Assembly: GCA_028724905.1 (NCBI GenBank) | Contig: JAQYTG010000015.1 | Span: forward strand, 47,250 to 111,249 | Direction of reading: 5' to 3' | Source of the DNA: Actinomycetaceae bacterium | GTDB taxonomy: Bacteria; Actinomycetota; Actinomycetes; Actinomycetales; Actinomycetaceae | DNA length: 64,000 nucleotides | In this document: positions 47,913-57,650 of the stretch, piece by piece | Numbering within the stretch: the first letter of the stretch is position 1 | Layout: each line of letters starts with the position of its first letter | The notes under the pieces: model-generated | What the model was told of the DNA's origin: nothing | What the model saw: the letters and a program-made list of their open reading frames with translations, nothing else | The model's database searches: none | Made by a program: the position numbers and the translations under genes

Positions 47913-48743
47913 CTAGCCGAGCTTCTGGTTCACTCGTGCTTGAACAGCGCTGTAAAGGTTACCCAGGCGTTGTTTGCGTTCGTCTCCGTTGCCGTACTCG
48001 CCACGGATCACGGCGTCGGCCAGAGCATCGATGTTAGGTCCGTCGGGCTTCGCTGGAGCGGCACCGGAGAGCTTCTCATTCACGCGTTTTTGCACGGCTG
48101 TATAATTAGCGCCGAGGCGTTGTTTGCGTTCGCCTCCATTGCCGTACTCGCCACGGATGACTGCATCGGCGAGAGCATCAATATCTGTAGACGGCGTGGA
48201 TGCAGACTTCGCGGTAGGGGCGGGTGTCTTGCCACTGGTCATGTGGTCGTACCAGTACTGGGCGCGAGTCATGTATTTACTGTTTTGACTGCCAGCGATT
48301 TCACCTGGGCAGGAGGTGGCGGCGAAGTGTTTGTGCCCGAACACGTTTTTACCCCATTGCGGTCGTCCCAGCTTGTAGTAACGGCACAAAGCCGCAACCA
48401 AGTGTGCTCCGTTTTCCAAGGTAGCGTCACTGATGGTCCATGGGTTGCCCACATGGTTGTTGGCGTGCTCGATACCAATGGAGGTGCAGTTAGCTTCCCA
48501 GTTACCCGCGTGCCATGCAGTGTCACGATCCCAGACGAGTTGGCCGATACGGCCGTTGACATCGACTTGGTAGTGAGCGCTAGCCTCACGGGTTTGCCAC
48601 ACATTCCAGCACTCTTGGATGGAAAGTCGTCCGGCGTTGTGGTGCAAAACGATCTTGTTAATGCTGCGTCCACCGCGCCCGGCCGTGTAGTGCTTATTCA
48701 TCAGCAGGTTCTGGTCTGCTGTCAGGTTGTTCCAATCCTTCAT
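47913..48743 (-). CDS. Endolysin: N-acetylmuramoyl-L-alanine amidase with two Cpl-7-type repeats
   Basis: 276 residues. Amidase_2 domain: KIVLHHNAG (His34/35 zinc), SAHYQVDVNGRIGQLVWDRDTAWHAGN, SIGIEHANN, and GHKHFAATSCPGEI (H139, C145 zinc ligands). Two nearly identical CW_7 repeats of about 38 residues follow (IDALADAVIRGEYGNGGERKQRLG and IDALADAVIRGEYGNGDERKQRLG), which bind peptidoglycan muropeptide. It cuts the MurNAc-L-Ala bond, unlike the muramidase of prophage 1, so the two phages attack different bonds. No signal peptide. Confidence 0.95.
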   Translation of the reverse strand: MKDWNNLTADQNLLMNKHYTAGRGGRSINKIVLHHNAGRLSIQECWNVWQTREASAHYQVDVNGRIGQLVWDRDTAWHAGNWEANCTSIGIEHANNHVGNPWTISDATLENGAHLVAALCRYYKLGRPQWGKNVFGHKHFAATSCPGEIAGSQNSKYMTRAQYWYDHMTSGKTPAPTAKSASTPSTDIDALADAVIRGEYGNGGERKQRLGANYTAVQKRVNEKLSGAAPAKPDGPNIDALADAVIRGEYGNGDERKQRLGNLYSAVQARVNQKLG

Positions 48744-48759
48744 GATGATTGTTCCTTTC

Positions 48760-49263
48760 TTACTTGTTGGTGGTGGATTGTTTGGGTTCAGGAAGCGGCA
48801 GCTCTGGCGGGTTAGCCGGTGCCAAAGTCACCTCGTCAGCGCTAGGCACTGGTGCTGCATCGGTGGGGTCATGCTTTGTCAAAGCAGCGAGGGTGTCTCG
48901 GAGCTGGGCTGGGACGGGTAGGCCTAATCTCGTGGTGTTTTCTAGGAGGGAGATGCCTTCGTTGGAGAGGTAGAAGAAGATGGTCGCGGTACGTAGCACA
49001 GCACCAGCACCGAGCACGTACACGTCGAGCAGGTTCGCTAAACCCACCAATGTGAAGATGAGGATTTTGCGGGCGATGCCTTTGAACCCGACCGCCGAAC
49101 TCAACCGCTTCTCGCTGATAGCAGCGAGCACGCCAGTCAAATAGTCGGCGGCGACGAAGCCGATGAGGGCGTAAAGGAATCCATCGAGGCCTCCGAGGAA
49201 CCAGCCGAGGAATCCTCCCAGGGCGGTGAATGTGCCTTGAAACAAAAACCAGAGCGATTTCAT
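48760..49263 (-). CDS. Phage holin (toxin-secretion/phage-lysis type)
   Basis: 167 residues. Helices GTFTALGGFLGWFLGGLDGFLYALIGFVAADYLTGVLAA, ILIFTLVGLANLLDVYV and AVLRTATIFFYLSNEGISLLENTTRLG are the phage_holin_4/Bhl pattern, with the D-Y-x-T-G and S-N-E-x-x-S motifs and an acidic Pro-rich tail. The start MKSLW is chosen, with GGAAAGGAC upstream; an upstream codon series encodes nothing similar. Releases the amidase. Confidence 0.9.
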   Translation of the reverse strand: MKSLWFLFQGTFTALGGFLGWFLGGLDGFLYALIGFVAADYLTGVLAAISEKRLSSAVGFKGIARKILIFTLVGLANLLDVYVLGAGAVLRTATIFFYLSNEGISLLENTTRLGLPVPAQLRDTLAALTKHDPTDAAPVPSADEVTLAPANPPELPLPEPKQSTTNK

Positions 49264-49340
49264 AAAAAATGTCCTTTCCGGGGGGTATGAAAAAGGCACC
49301 CACAGTCGGGTGCCTTGAAGGGATAGAAGAAGATATTGGT

Positions 49341-49571
49341 TTATGGAATGGGGAGTTCAGCGAGAGTGGATTCGGTACTGCCTGGGCTGGTCAGATAGTC
49401 CAGGAGTGCTTCAGCGACGGCTGGAGCATCGACGGTGTCGGCGTTCAATATGAGCGAGCTGGTTTGCATCTGAGGTAGTACCGGCTGCTCGATCTCATCA
49501 TCAGCAGGAGGGAGCGCTGCTGGGATCTGTTCGATGCCTGGTGCTGGTTGTAGGGATTGCTCATTCTCCAT
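49341..49571 (-). CDS. Small acidic phage protein
   Basis: 76 residues (MENEQSLQPAPGIEQIPAALPPADDEIEQPVLPQMQTSSLILNADTVDAPAVAEALLDYLTSPGSTESTLAELPIP). Low complexity, no motif. Ribosome-binding site AGGAAGGAAAC upstream; overlaps the previous gene by 11 bp. May be a tail or lysis accessory protein. Confidence 0.6.
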   Translation of the reverse strand: MENEQSLQPAPGIEQIPAALPPADDEIEQPVLPQMQTSSLILNADTVDAPAVAEALLDYLTSPGSTESTLAELPIP

Positions 49572-49992
49572 CAGCGTTTCCTTCCTCGAGTGCAGTGAGT
49601 AATGCATCGTAGGCATCGGCGTCGGTACCGGATAGCTGCCCGTCGTAGGTGGTGAGTAGGTCGATGCAAGCCTGTCGATGCCCTTCATAGGTGCCGCCCT
49701 CGATTTGAGCTATCTCTGCGAACAATGCATCCCGCTCAGTGATGTAGGTGGTGGCGTGCTGATTGTCTTTCAACGTGAACGAACCATCATCGGCGATGAT
49801 GGGTTTGCCGTCTGCTCCGCAGGTGGCGTGCTCTGTGACGAGTGCGTATTCGCCTTCCTGCAGAGCTTCTAGATGCGGAGCTAATAGCCGTATGAGGCGG
49901 GTGCGTGCCCGGGAGGCAGCCCCTGCAAGCTTCATCCCATCCAACAGGTTGATCGCAGGCTGCAAATAGTGGTTCGCTAGGCATATTCGCAT
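49561..49992 (-). CDS. DUF1617-like phage protein
   Basis: 143 residues, helical (MRICLANHYLQPAINLLDGMKLAGAASRARTRLIRLLAPHLEALQEGEYALVTEHATCGADGKPIIADDGSFTLKDNQHATTYITERDALFAEIAQIEGGTY). Matches the small DUF1617-type proteins found after the tail tip gene in siphophages. Role unknown, perhaps tail-tip assembly. Confidence 0.7.
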   Translation of the reverse strand: MRICLANHYLQPAINLLDGMKLAGAASRARTRLIRLLAPHLEALQEGEYALVTEHATCGADGKPIIADDGSFTLKDNQHATTYITERDALFAEIAQIEGGTYEGHRQACIDLLTTYDGQLSGTDADAYDALLTALEEGNADGE

Positions 49993-50006
49993 TTCGGGTT
50001 TCCTTT

Positions 50007-53000
50007 CTAGGTGAGGGTGGTGGACATGGCCTGATAGCCGGTGTTCGAGTAGTACTTCCAGGTGATATTCGAGCCAGAGCCCGAGATGGAGGTGATCCAG
50101 CCGTGATTGAGCAGGTTGATCAGGGTGTTCACTCTGCCCATGAGGTCTTTGATTCGGGACATGACCGAGGTCATGTTGTAGAACGTATTCCTCGTCACCA
50201 GGTACAAATCACTCGTACCGAAGACGACTTTGGAGTAGTTGTTGGTTGATGACCAGGCAGGGAACGTGCCAATATTCGTTAGTGTCGCGTCCTGTGGGTC
50301 AATGCCGCGATTCCCGTTCGTGAAAAACGTCCAGCCGTGAGTGCGTAGGTCGGTTCCGAGATGGATGCCTTTCACCCCGTAGTAGGAGCCTTTCGGGTCG
50401 AGGGTGAAAAACGAGGTGAAAGTACCCGTCGTACCAGTGCGGTATGACCAGGTGACGAAATCGCCTTGCCCGTTCAATTGCATGGTGATTCCGCGAACAT
50501 TGGTGTTGCCCTCTTTATAGGATTCGCCCATGCTTCCGATGAATCTGGTTCCGTAATAGAAACTCATCCCATCTGAATCAAGCGTGCCCTGCAGAGTAGA
50601 ACCCGAGTACCACGAGATCTGGTATGGGGTGATGCGGATACTGTTCGTCCACCCAGCCAGCCCGACCTGGATAGCGTTCGAGGCAAACTTATCCCCGGTA
50701 ATCGTCCCGGCTTTGATGCGGGCTGCGGCCAAGTATCCGGTGGTGATTTTCGCAGCATCAACATTCGCGATCTTCACGTTCGTGATGGCAGCGTCAGCGA
50801 TCATAGCCGTCTTGATAAACCCGTTCGCGATCGTGAGCTTATCGGAGGTGATAGACCCGGCTGCGATACGTGCTGCTGCGAGCGTGCCGGTCGTGATCTT
50901 GCCTGCTGAGAGGGAGCCGATTTTCGCATCCGTGATCGCTGCGTCTTTAATCATCGCGGTCGTGATGAACCCGTTGGCAATCACCAGTTTGTCTGAGGTG
51001 ATCGACGCAGCTTTGATGTTTGTGGCTGTGATTGTGGAGGCGGCGATTTTGTCGCCGGTGATGGTGCCTGCAGCAATCGACCGGGCTGTCACCGAGCCGT
51101 CAACAATCAATGTGGCGTCTGCTGCCCGTACCACGGTCATATCGGAGAGGCAGACTTCGCCATCGGGCATGGATGCTTGAATATAGAACCCGAGGGTGCA
51201 TTCACCGGTCGCGGAGGCGGCGGGCATGGTGAACAAGGCTGCTGTGTAGCCTTCTTTGTAGGAGACGGCATCGGTGCGTGGTAGGCGGGTCAGCCACACC
51301 ACTTTCACAGCTCCGGTGGTGTCTTTGTATCGGCAGTACACGTCCACGTACGGGATACCTGTTGTTCCACCGAAACGCGCCCAGCAGGAGATGCGGTAGT
51401 GGGCTCCCGGCTCCAGGCTCATGGCTTTGTCTTGATGCCCGGCAGGCTGTAGGTATGCTCCGCTCTGTACGCCGCTCGCTACCAGCTTGTACACGTTCGT
51501 TTTCGAATACGCTGCCACCGCTTTCGCACCCCAGCACGGGTCAAGAAAGTGCGGGTCAGGCCACAAATTGCCTGGCGTGATCCGCAAATGCTGAGCCGTG
51601 ATCGTACCCGCCGCGATCTTTTCACCCGTAATCGCAGAGGCCGCGAGCTTCACTGTCGTCACCGCCCCGCTAGCTAGCTCGGACGCGGTAATCGCACCGG
51701 CTTGGATATGGCTGGCATTAATCGCATAGGCTCCAATATTCGAGCTGGTGATGGTACCGGCAGCGATTTGTGCTGAGGTGATTGTTCCGGCCTTAATCTT
51801 CGTGGCGTCCACAGCCCCGGCGGCAATCTTGTTAGCTTTGATTGCGCCGTCGATGATGAGCCACTCGGTTGCGGCTTCGACCACGTAGGGTTCGCACACA
51901 TCAATATCAGTATTCAACGGCACGGCTGCTCCGGTGAGGGTCAACCAGGTGAAGCTTTGATAACCACCATCGGAGGTGATGGTCGACGTGGTTTCCCACT
52001 CGACCCATGTACCCGCCGGGATTTCAGGCGACAAGGTGGAAGTGCCCTGGTACATGAACATCTTTAATGCACCAGCCGCTAGAGCCTGGGCGCAGCGGAT
52101 ACGGATAGAGATTTTGTAGGTGCGGCCTTTCGTGGTCGGGATCATGCGTTTGGGATCGTTGTAGCCGTTATAAATATTCGACCGATAGTCCCCAGTCAGC
52201 TGAGCCCACTGGTAAGAACAATACGCATCCCGATACCCACCAGTAGTGTGGATGGTTTTCTTCCCACCCGCAGGCGTGCCCCAGCCCAGGCCGTTCTCTC
52301 GAAAGCGCGGGTTCCATACCAGATTCCCCGGCTCGAGCATCCCTGCCAGGAGTGCTGCAGCGTCCGCTCGAGCTTTGGCGTTTGTGGAGGTGGTGGTTGT
52401 TGCGGCGAGGTCTTTCTTCGCTGCCGCGAGTTTGCTATCCAACCCTGCCAAATCATTCTTGAGCGTGCTCATCTGAGCCGCATAACCACTCGAGGCCGCG
52501 TCCAGTGAGGCAATATCGCCTTGGAGAGCCGTGATGTCAGCCTGGCTGGCAGCCACACCAGCAGCCGTATCTGCTAGCTCGCCCTGCAAACCAGCAATGG
52601 TTTCTTCGACCTGCTGGCCGGCGGCAATAGCTGCTGCCGCATCAGTCTTGGCTTGAGCGACTTCCTCTTGTGCTTTATCAAGTTCGGCTTGCATCAGCGC
52701 AAGATTCACCGCTGCCATCAGGGGTATCCAGCCCGGTTTACCCGTATCCGTGATACCCCAATACCAGATTGAGGTACCGGCTTCGCCCTCGTCCTTGAAC
52801 CAGGTATCGCCCAGGTGAGGAGCTGCTGGCGCGGTGGTCGAGTAATAGTTGGTGGTTTTCCCATCAGCCGACTCCAACGCGATAGCCGCTGCCTCGGACG
52901 CCTCAGCCACAGCTGCGCTCATACCGCGCATGGTTTTCGCCACCGAGGTAAACACGGGTGCAGCATTGCCCAGCTGGATAGAGATATAGCTCGCGGTGAG

Positions 53001-54020
53001 CGGGTTGAAGGTGTAGGCGACCACGCGGGCAGTGAGATTCACACCCAGATCAGTGTGTTTCACGGTGACGGTATCGCCCAGGTTCACCCGCTCCAACTGA
53101 GCAAGATCCGCATACTCGCGCGTGCTGGATAGATCCACGAAGGAGACATCATAGCTAGCGGTGGGCAGGTCGACCCCGGCAGCGTATTCAGCTTTCGCTA
53201 GCTCACGCAGCTTGGCGTATGCCTGCTCGAGTGGGAGTTCGTCCTCTTTCGCTTTTTCTGGATCTTTAATGGCTTTCACCTGGTCAAACTTGATCACCTT
53301 GACGAACGGATACGCATAGTCATTGATACGCGGCGAGTCCACATAGAGTTCTGGCAGGAGCAGCCCGTCATAGCCCACCGGCAAAATCCTCGTCACCAGG
53401 GAAGCCGTGTCGATACTGGATTTGTAACCGGTGAGATTCTTCCGATCCTGAATCACCACACCCGTGAGCGATCCCCGGCGGGGCGCGTGTTTGATCTGCC
53501 AGTTATCGAACGTGAACTCCCCACCCCAACGATTCACAAAAGAGTTATCTTCATCGGTGTCGAGAATCGCGGCCGCAATGCTCGTGCGCACGATCCGGGC
53601 TGAAGCAACCGTGCCCGTATCGGACGATACCGTCGTGAAGGAGTGTGGGTAGTTGGCTGCGCCCAGTAGTTGGGTGAGCGCCTGGCTCGGGGTTTTGTTC
53701 ACCACGAAGGTATCGGCAATCAGGTTATGCGCCAGATCGAAAAACACATGAACAGCCTCAATATGCAGCACCTGCTCGATGCTCGTGTCGATCGCGGTGA
53801 TACGGAATCCTTGCTTCTGATCGCTCCACGGAACCGGGCAGGCCACAATCTGCCCAACCATCAGCTGCTCGGCATACTCGCCCCACGCCGGATAATCAAA
53901 ACTCAGGCTGAAGCTCGCATTGAGTTCCTCAGCCACGACCGGGGCGATGATCTGGCCATCGAGTACACCGATACCGGTCGCATCAAACCGGGTAGCAGAA
54001 GCATCATGCAACGTAATCAT
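50007..54020 (-). CDS. Tail-tip protein with receptor-binding repeats
   Basis: 1337 residues. The N-terminal 370 residues form a prophage endopeptidase/minor structural tail fold (MITLHDASATRFDATGIGVLDGQIIAPVVAEELNASFSLSFDYP...GYKSSIDTASLVTRILPVGYDGLLLPELYVDSP). A coiled coil covers about 440-540 (LMQAELDKAQEEVAQAKTDAAAA...). Two carbohydrate-binding-like beta-sandwiches follow (LVWNPRFRENGLGWGTP..., NLWPDPHFLDPCWGAK...), each followed by repeated units AGTITxxxIAAGTIT and DAAITxxKI in at least a dozen copies. The C-terminus is a fibre head (IRITPYQISWYSGSTLQGTLDSDG...). The repeats look like a triple beta-helix shaft. Likely adhesion device of phage 2. Confidence 0.85.
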   Translation of the reverse strand: MITLHDASATRFDATGIGVLDGQIIAPVVAEELNASFSLSFDYPAWGEYAEQLMVGQIVACPVPWSDQKQGFRITAIDTSIEQVLHIEAVHVFFDLAHNLIADTFVVNKTPSQALTQLLGAANYPHSFTTVSSDTGTVASARIVRTSIAAAILDTDEDNSFVNRWGGEFTFDNWQIKHAPRRGSLTGVVIQDRKNLTGYKSSIDTASLVTRILPVGYDGLLLPELYVDSPRINDYAYPFVKVIKFDQVKAIKDPEKAKEDELPLEQAYAKLRELAKAEYAAGVDLPTASYDVSFVDLSSTREYADLAQLERVNLGDTVTVKHTDLGVNLTARVVAYTFNPLTASYISIQLGNAAPVFTSVAKTMRGMSAAVAEASEAAAIALESADGKTTNYYSTTAPAAPHLGDTWFKDEGEAGTSIWYWGITDTGKPGWIPLMAAVNLALMQAELDKAQEEVAQAKTDAAAAIAAGQQVEETIAGLQGELADTAAGVAASQADITALQGDIASLDAASSGYAAQMSTLKNDLAGLDSKLAAAKKDLAATTTTSTNAKARADAAALLAGMLEPGNLVWNPRFRENGLGWGTPAGGKKTIHTTGGYRDAYCSYQWAQLTGDYRSNIYNGYNDPKRMIPTTKGRTYKISIRIRCAQALAAGALKMFMYQGTSTLSPEIPAGTWVEWETTSTITSDGGYQSFTWLTLTGAAVPLNTDIDVCEPYVVEAATEWLIIDGAIKANKIAAGAVDATKIKAGTITSAQIAAGTITSSNIGAYAINASHIQAGAITASELASGAVTTVKLAASAITGEKIAAGTITAQHLRITPGNLWPDPHFLDPCWGAKAVAAYSKTNVYKLVASGVQSGAYLQPAGHQDKAMSLEPGAHYRISCWARFGGTTGIPYVDVYCRYKDTTGAVKVVWLTRLPRTDAVSYKEGYTAALFTMPAASATGECTLGFYIQASMPDGEVCLSDMTVVRAADATLIVDGSVTARSIAAGTITGDKIAASTITATNIKAASITSDKLVIANGFITTAMIKDAAITDAKIGSLSAGKITTGTLAAARIAAGSITSDKLTIANGFIKTAMIADAAITNVKIANVDAAKITTGYLAAARIKAGTITGDKFASNAIQVGLAGWTNSIRITPYQISWYSGSTLQGTLDSDGMSFYYGTRFIGSMGESYKEGNTNVRGITMQLNGQGDFVTWSYRTGTTGTFTSFFTLDPKGSYYGVKGIHLGTDLRTHGWTFFTNGNRGIDPQDATLTNIGTFPAWSSTNNYSKVVFGTSDLYLVTRNTFYNMTSVMSRIKDLMGRVNTLINLLNHGWITSISGSGSNITWKYYSNTGYQAMSTTLT

Positions 54021-54037
54021 CAGTGTTTCACTTTCTG

Positions 54038-54757
54038 TTAGAGGTTGCGCCAGTTGGGTTCAATCACGATTTTGGAGATACCGGTGCCGAGGGTGATCTG
54101 GTTGGACATCGGCTGCAATATCGGGAAATCACCGATCAGGGCATCGGTTTGTAGCTTGCCTGCCACGTGACAAATCTTGCGCGGCGTGTCGATGGTGACC
54201 TGCCCGCCAGGAGACTTCACGGTATGCGTGACACTGCCGATTTTGAGGGTGAGTGTGCCGCTGCCATAAACGGTGATGACCGGCTCAGCCGCCACCAGGC
54301 AAGGATTCACCACCTGCCCGCTGGCGGTGAGCGTCATCGGCTGAACCCCTACCTGGTAACAGAACGGCTCGCAAGTGAACGTCACAGTGAAGTCCCACCA
54401 GCTCGAGGTGAGCCTAGTGAGGTCACTGAAATCGATATGTTTCACCTTGTAGAACACGCCAGGATTGGTGGAGAGTTCGAGCCGGTTCATTCGCCCCATC
54501 AACGCCACCGTGCCCTCACACAAAGCCCGCAGATTACGAAACATCTGCAACGCCGTATTGCTCTGCGTGGCGGTGATGGCGCAGTGAATCGTGATGGTCT
54601 GGTCAGCCCAACCCTTCTCGCGGGTGAGCGTTCCGGCTCGTCCCTCGACCTCAATATCCTCAACAATCCGCTGCGTTGTAGGGATGGCTGGTGGCTCTAA
54701 GATGCGGACGGCGAAACTGGTCGAGGTGAACTGGTTATTCAACGTGAAACTACGCAT
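54038..54757 (-). CDS. Distal tail protein
   Basis: 239 residues. MRSFTLNNQFTSTSFAVRILEPPAIPTTQRIVEDIEVEGRAGTLTREKGWADQTITIHCAIT is the Dit/SPP1 gp19.1-like N-terminal fold. KVKHIDFSDLTRLTSSWWDFTVTFTCEPFCYQVG and SNQITLGTGISKIVIEPNWRNL fit the C-terminal galectin-like part. It joins tube and tip. Starts within the last codons of the tape measure gene (8-bp overlap). Confidence 0.9.
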   Translation of the reverse strand: MRSFTLNNQFTSTSFAVRILEPPAIPTTQRIVEDIEVEGRAGTLTREKGWADQTITIHCAITATQSNTALQMFRNLRALCEGTVALMGRMNRLELSTNPGVFYKVKHIDFSDLTRLTSSWWDFTVTFTCEPFCYQVGVQPMTLTASGQVVNPCLVAAEPVITVYGSGTLTLKIGSVTHTVKSPGGQVTIDTPRKICHVAGKLQTDALIGDFPILQPMSNQITLGTGISKIVIEPNWRNL

Positions 54758-57569
54758 ACACACCTCCCAAAAGAGCACCACTACGCCGTGAACGCAGGGC
54801 TAGCTGTTTATCAATGGATGGGGTGAGTTTGCCAACCAGCGTGCCATCATCAAGCACCACTCGAATATCCAAACCACCCAAGATCGCCCGTGCACTCTGG
54901 TCAATCAACTCCCGAACATCCAACCCGCTAGCATCTTGGCTGATGTGAGCATCAGCCTTGCTTGCTTGCACGGTGGTGGCTGGTAGGTCGAGTTGCGGCA
55001 GCTCAAACGCGCCTGGCTGAATATCCACCGGCACCTGCACACCAGCTGCCAGCTCATCAAAAGCGGAGAGGGTATCTGCCGCCATGTCGGTGGCGGCGTT
55101 CACGGCCTGTTTACCGGTGTCGGTGATGCCTTTGGCGAGGCCTTTGGTGAGCATTTCACCCACCCACGCCATCTCAGTCGACGGCGAGTGAATACCGAAA
55201 AAGCCAAGAATGCCGTCCCAAATGCCTTGCGCCCAGGAGGAGACTTTGTTCCAGATCCAACCCGCGAGCCCTTGGATACCATTCCACAGGCCACGCACGA
55301 GATTCGCACCAATACTCGCCATCTGCCCAACACCACCAGAAATAGCATTCACGATGCTGGAGAGGATGTTTCTCGCTGCACCAGTAATCGAGCCAATCAC
55401 GGAGCCGATATTCCTAATGAGTGCCATGAGCAGGTTGTAACCCGCGCTCACCATCGACCCAACCCCGCCAGCAATCGTGCCCAAAATACCAGCAATAATC
55501 TGGCCGACCGCCTGCAAGATCGCGCCGATAATCGTGGGCAGGTTCGCTACTAACGCCACCAACAGCTGCACCCCGGCAGCGATAATCTGCGGGATAGCAC
55601 CAAGGATTGCGCCGAGGATAGCGGTGATGATTTGCGGCAACGCGCCCACAATCGTGGTGATAATCTCCGGTAGCGCCCCAATCAACGCCACGAACAACTG
55701 GATGCCCGCATCAATCAAAAGCGGCAGGTTACCTAGCAGGCCGGTGAGGATAGCGTCAATGATGAGCGGCAGGGCTTCGATAATCGCAGCAATAATCTCT
55801 GGTAGCGCGGTCACCAACGCTGTGAACAGTTGGATACCGGCATCGATGATGAGCGGAATCGACATGATCACAAAGTCGATGATTGCCGTGATCAACCCCG
55901 GCAAGGCCTCCACTAGTACAAGTATGGCGGCCAGCAGGCCTTGAGCTAAGCCCATGACGAGCTGCAATGCCGCATCGAGAATCAACGGCAGGTTCTCGAT
56001 CAGGGTGGTGCAAATATCAATCACGAGTTGCACGATCGCAGGAATCAGGGTCGGCAACGCCTGCGCCAACCCAGTAGCCAACGTAGCAATCATCTGCAAG
56101 GCGGCTTCGAGCAACATGGGAAGGTTGGCGATAATCGCATCCACCAGCCCGAGCACCAACTGCAGCGCGCCCTCGGTTAATCCCGGTAGCGCTGCGATTA
56201 AGGCTTGCACGAGGAACACGACGATCTGGGTGGCTGACTCTACGAGCAGTGGTAGGTTCGCCATAATCGCGCTACCGAGCCCGCCCACGATGCCTTCTAC
56301 CGCTTGTAGCACCGATGGCAAAGTCGACAGCAAGCTGGAAGCGAGGCCTTGCACCGTGGTGGACATGACCTCAGAGATTTTCGCCCAGTCACCGTCCGCT
56401 TCCACAAGGCCGCGAGTAAACTCACCGAGCAGGTTCACACCATCATCAGCCAGCAGCTGTAACTGCGGGAGCAGGACTGTGCCCAGAGCGTTTTTCGCGG
56501 CCGCACCACCAGCCTTAAGCCGCTGAATCGAATCATCAAACTTCCCCAACTGCTCCAACGTCTCATCGGAAAGGACAGCACCCATGCGTTTGGCCTCGTC
56601 AGTCAGCTCAGCCATACCCGCCGAGCCTTGCTCGATCAGCGGATTCAACTCCTGAGCACTCTTGCCAAACAACTGGAAAGCGATCGCATCCCGCTCGGTC
56701 TCGTTCGGAATCTTCCCCAGAGCATCAATCGCCTCCCAGTACACCGTCTCGCTATCACGCAGCTGACCGGAAGAATCAGTGACGGAGATACCGAGCTTCT
56801 TGTAGGCCTCAACCGCGAGCTTGGTGCCGTTTTGGGCGGCAGCCATCGACTTAATGTTTTTACCCATGGACTTGGTCATGGTTTCCACGGAGACGTCCAC
56901 CAGCTCAGCCGCATACGTATACGCCTGCAACTTCTCCGCCGACACCCCGGTCACCGTCGAGGTCGTCAAAATATCGTCCGCATACGCCGCAGACGACACC
57001 GCCATCGAACTCAAGCCTTTAGCTGCCGCAACACTGGCAGTACCCACTGCCACGAAGGCCGCACCCAGCGCTGCACCCATGGCTTTCGCCGCACCCGACA
57101 ACTTAGAAAACTTACCCTCGCTATCGGCTGCTTCGTCACCCGCTTGATCGAGTTGCTGTTCCAGCTCGTTCGCAGCACTAGCTGCCTGACCCATCTCGGT
57201 ATCAGACTTCGCCAGGGCGGCGTTGTTATCCTCAACCTCCCGCTCAAGATTATTCAAGGTCGCTTGGGCGTGGTTGAGTTGTACCTGCCAGTTCTGGGTA
57301 CGCCGATCTGACTCCCCAAACGAGGTGCTCGCATTCTCGAGGGCCTCACGCAGGGTCGCGATCTTTGCCTTCTGCTGCTCAATCTCACGACCCAGCACCT
57401 GGTTACGAGCCGAGAGTTTCTCGGTCGAATTGTCATTCTTGGCGAACTGGGAATCCACCAGTTTCATCTCAGAGCCGAGCACTTTAAAGCTGGCGTTGAT
57501 GTCACGCAGTGCGGCCTTAAACTCCCGCTCACCCTCCAGAGCAATCTTCAAACCAAAACCCTCAGCCAT
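54750..57569 (-). CDS. Tape measure protein of prophage 2
   Basis: 939 residues. N-terminal coiled coil and TMP region (GFGLKIALEGEREFKAALRDINASFKVLGSEMKLVDSQFAKNDNSTEKLSARNQVLGREIEQQKAKIATLREALENA). The central part is hydrophobic with repeated LPLIIDAxIQLFxALxxALPEII units. GLWNGIQGLAGWIWNKVSSWAQGIWDGILGFFGIHSPSTEMAWVGEMLTKGLAKGI is the usual C-terminal signature. Unrelated in detail to the prophage 1 tape measure. Its length would suit a tail of about 140 nm. Confidence 0.95.
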   Translation of the reverse strand: MAEGFGLKIALEGEREFKAALRDINASFKVLGSEMKLVDSQFAKNDNSTEKLSARNQVLGREIEQQKAKIATLREALENASTSFGESDRRTQNWQVQLNHAQATLNNLEREVEDNNAALAKSDTEMGQAASAANELEQQLDQAGDEAADSEGKFSKLSGAAKAMGAALGAAFVAVGTASVAAAKGLSSMAVSSAAYADDILTTSTVTGVSAEKLQAYTYAAELVDVSVETMTKSMGKNIKSMAAAQNGTKLAVEAYKKLGISVTDSSGQLRDSETVYWEAIDALGKIPNETERDAIAFQLFGKSAQELNPLIEQGSAGMAELTDEAKRMGAVLSDETLEQLGKFDDSIQRLKAGGAAAKNALGTVLLPQLQLLADDGVNLLGEFTRGLVEADGDWAKISEVMSTTVQGLASSLLSTLPSVLQAVEGIVGGLGSAIMANLPLLVESATQIVVFLVQALIAALPGLTEGALQLVLGLVDAIIANLPMLLEAALQMIATLATGLAQALPTLIPAIVQLVIDICTTLIENLPLILDAALQLVMGLAQGLLAAILVLVEALPGLITAIIDFVIMSIPLIIDAGIQLFTALVTALPEIIAAIIEALPLIIDAILTGLLGNLPLLIDAGIQLFVALIGALPEIITTIVGALPQIITAILGAILGAIPQIIAAGVQLLVALVANLPTIIGAILQAVGQIIAGILGTIAGGVGSMVSAGYNLLMALIRNIGSVIGSITGAARNILSSIVNAISGGVGQMASIGANLVRGLWNGIQGLAGWIWNKVSSWAQGIWDGILGFFGIHSPSTEMAWVGEMLTKGLAKGITDTGKQAVNAATDMAADTLSAFDELAAGVQVPVDIQPGAFELPQLDLPATTVQASKADAHISQDASGLDVRELIDQSARAILGGLDIRVVLDDGTLVGKLTPSIDKQLALRSRRSGALLGGVYA

Positions 57570-57650
57570 GGGAAGATGCTCCTTTCAGATATTTGCGTGT
57601 GGATATGGGAGAATGAGTACAGATAGGTCAGAGCGAATCGAGGTGAGCCA

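Noticed and set aside
55477..56526. Plus-strand frames opposite the tape measure gene of prophage 2
   Set aside because: Low-complexity Ile/Pro/Ala strings created by the repetitive minus-strand coding sequence.
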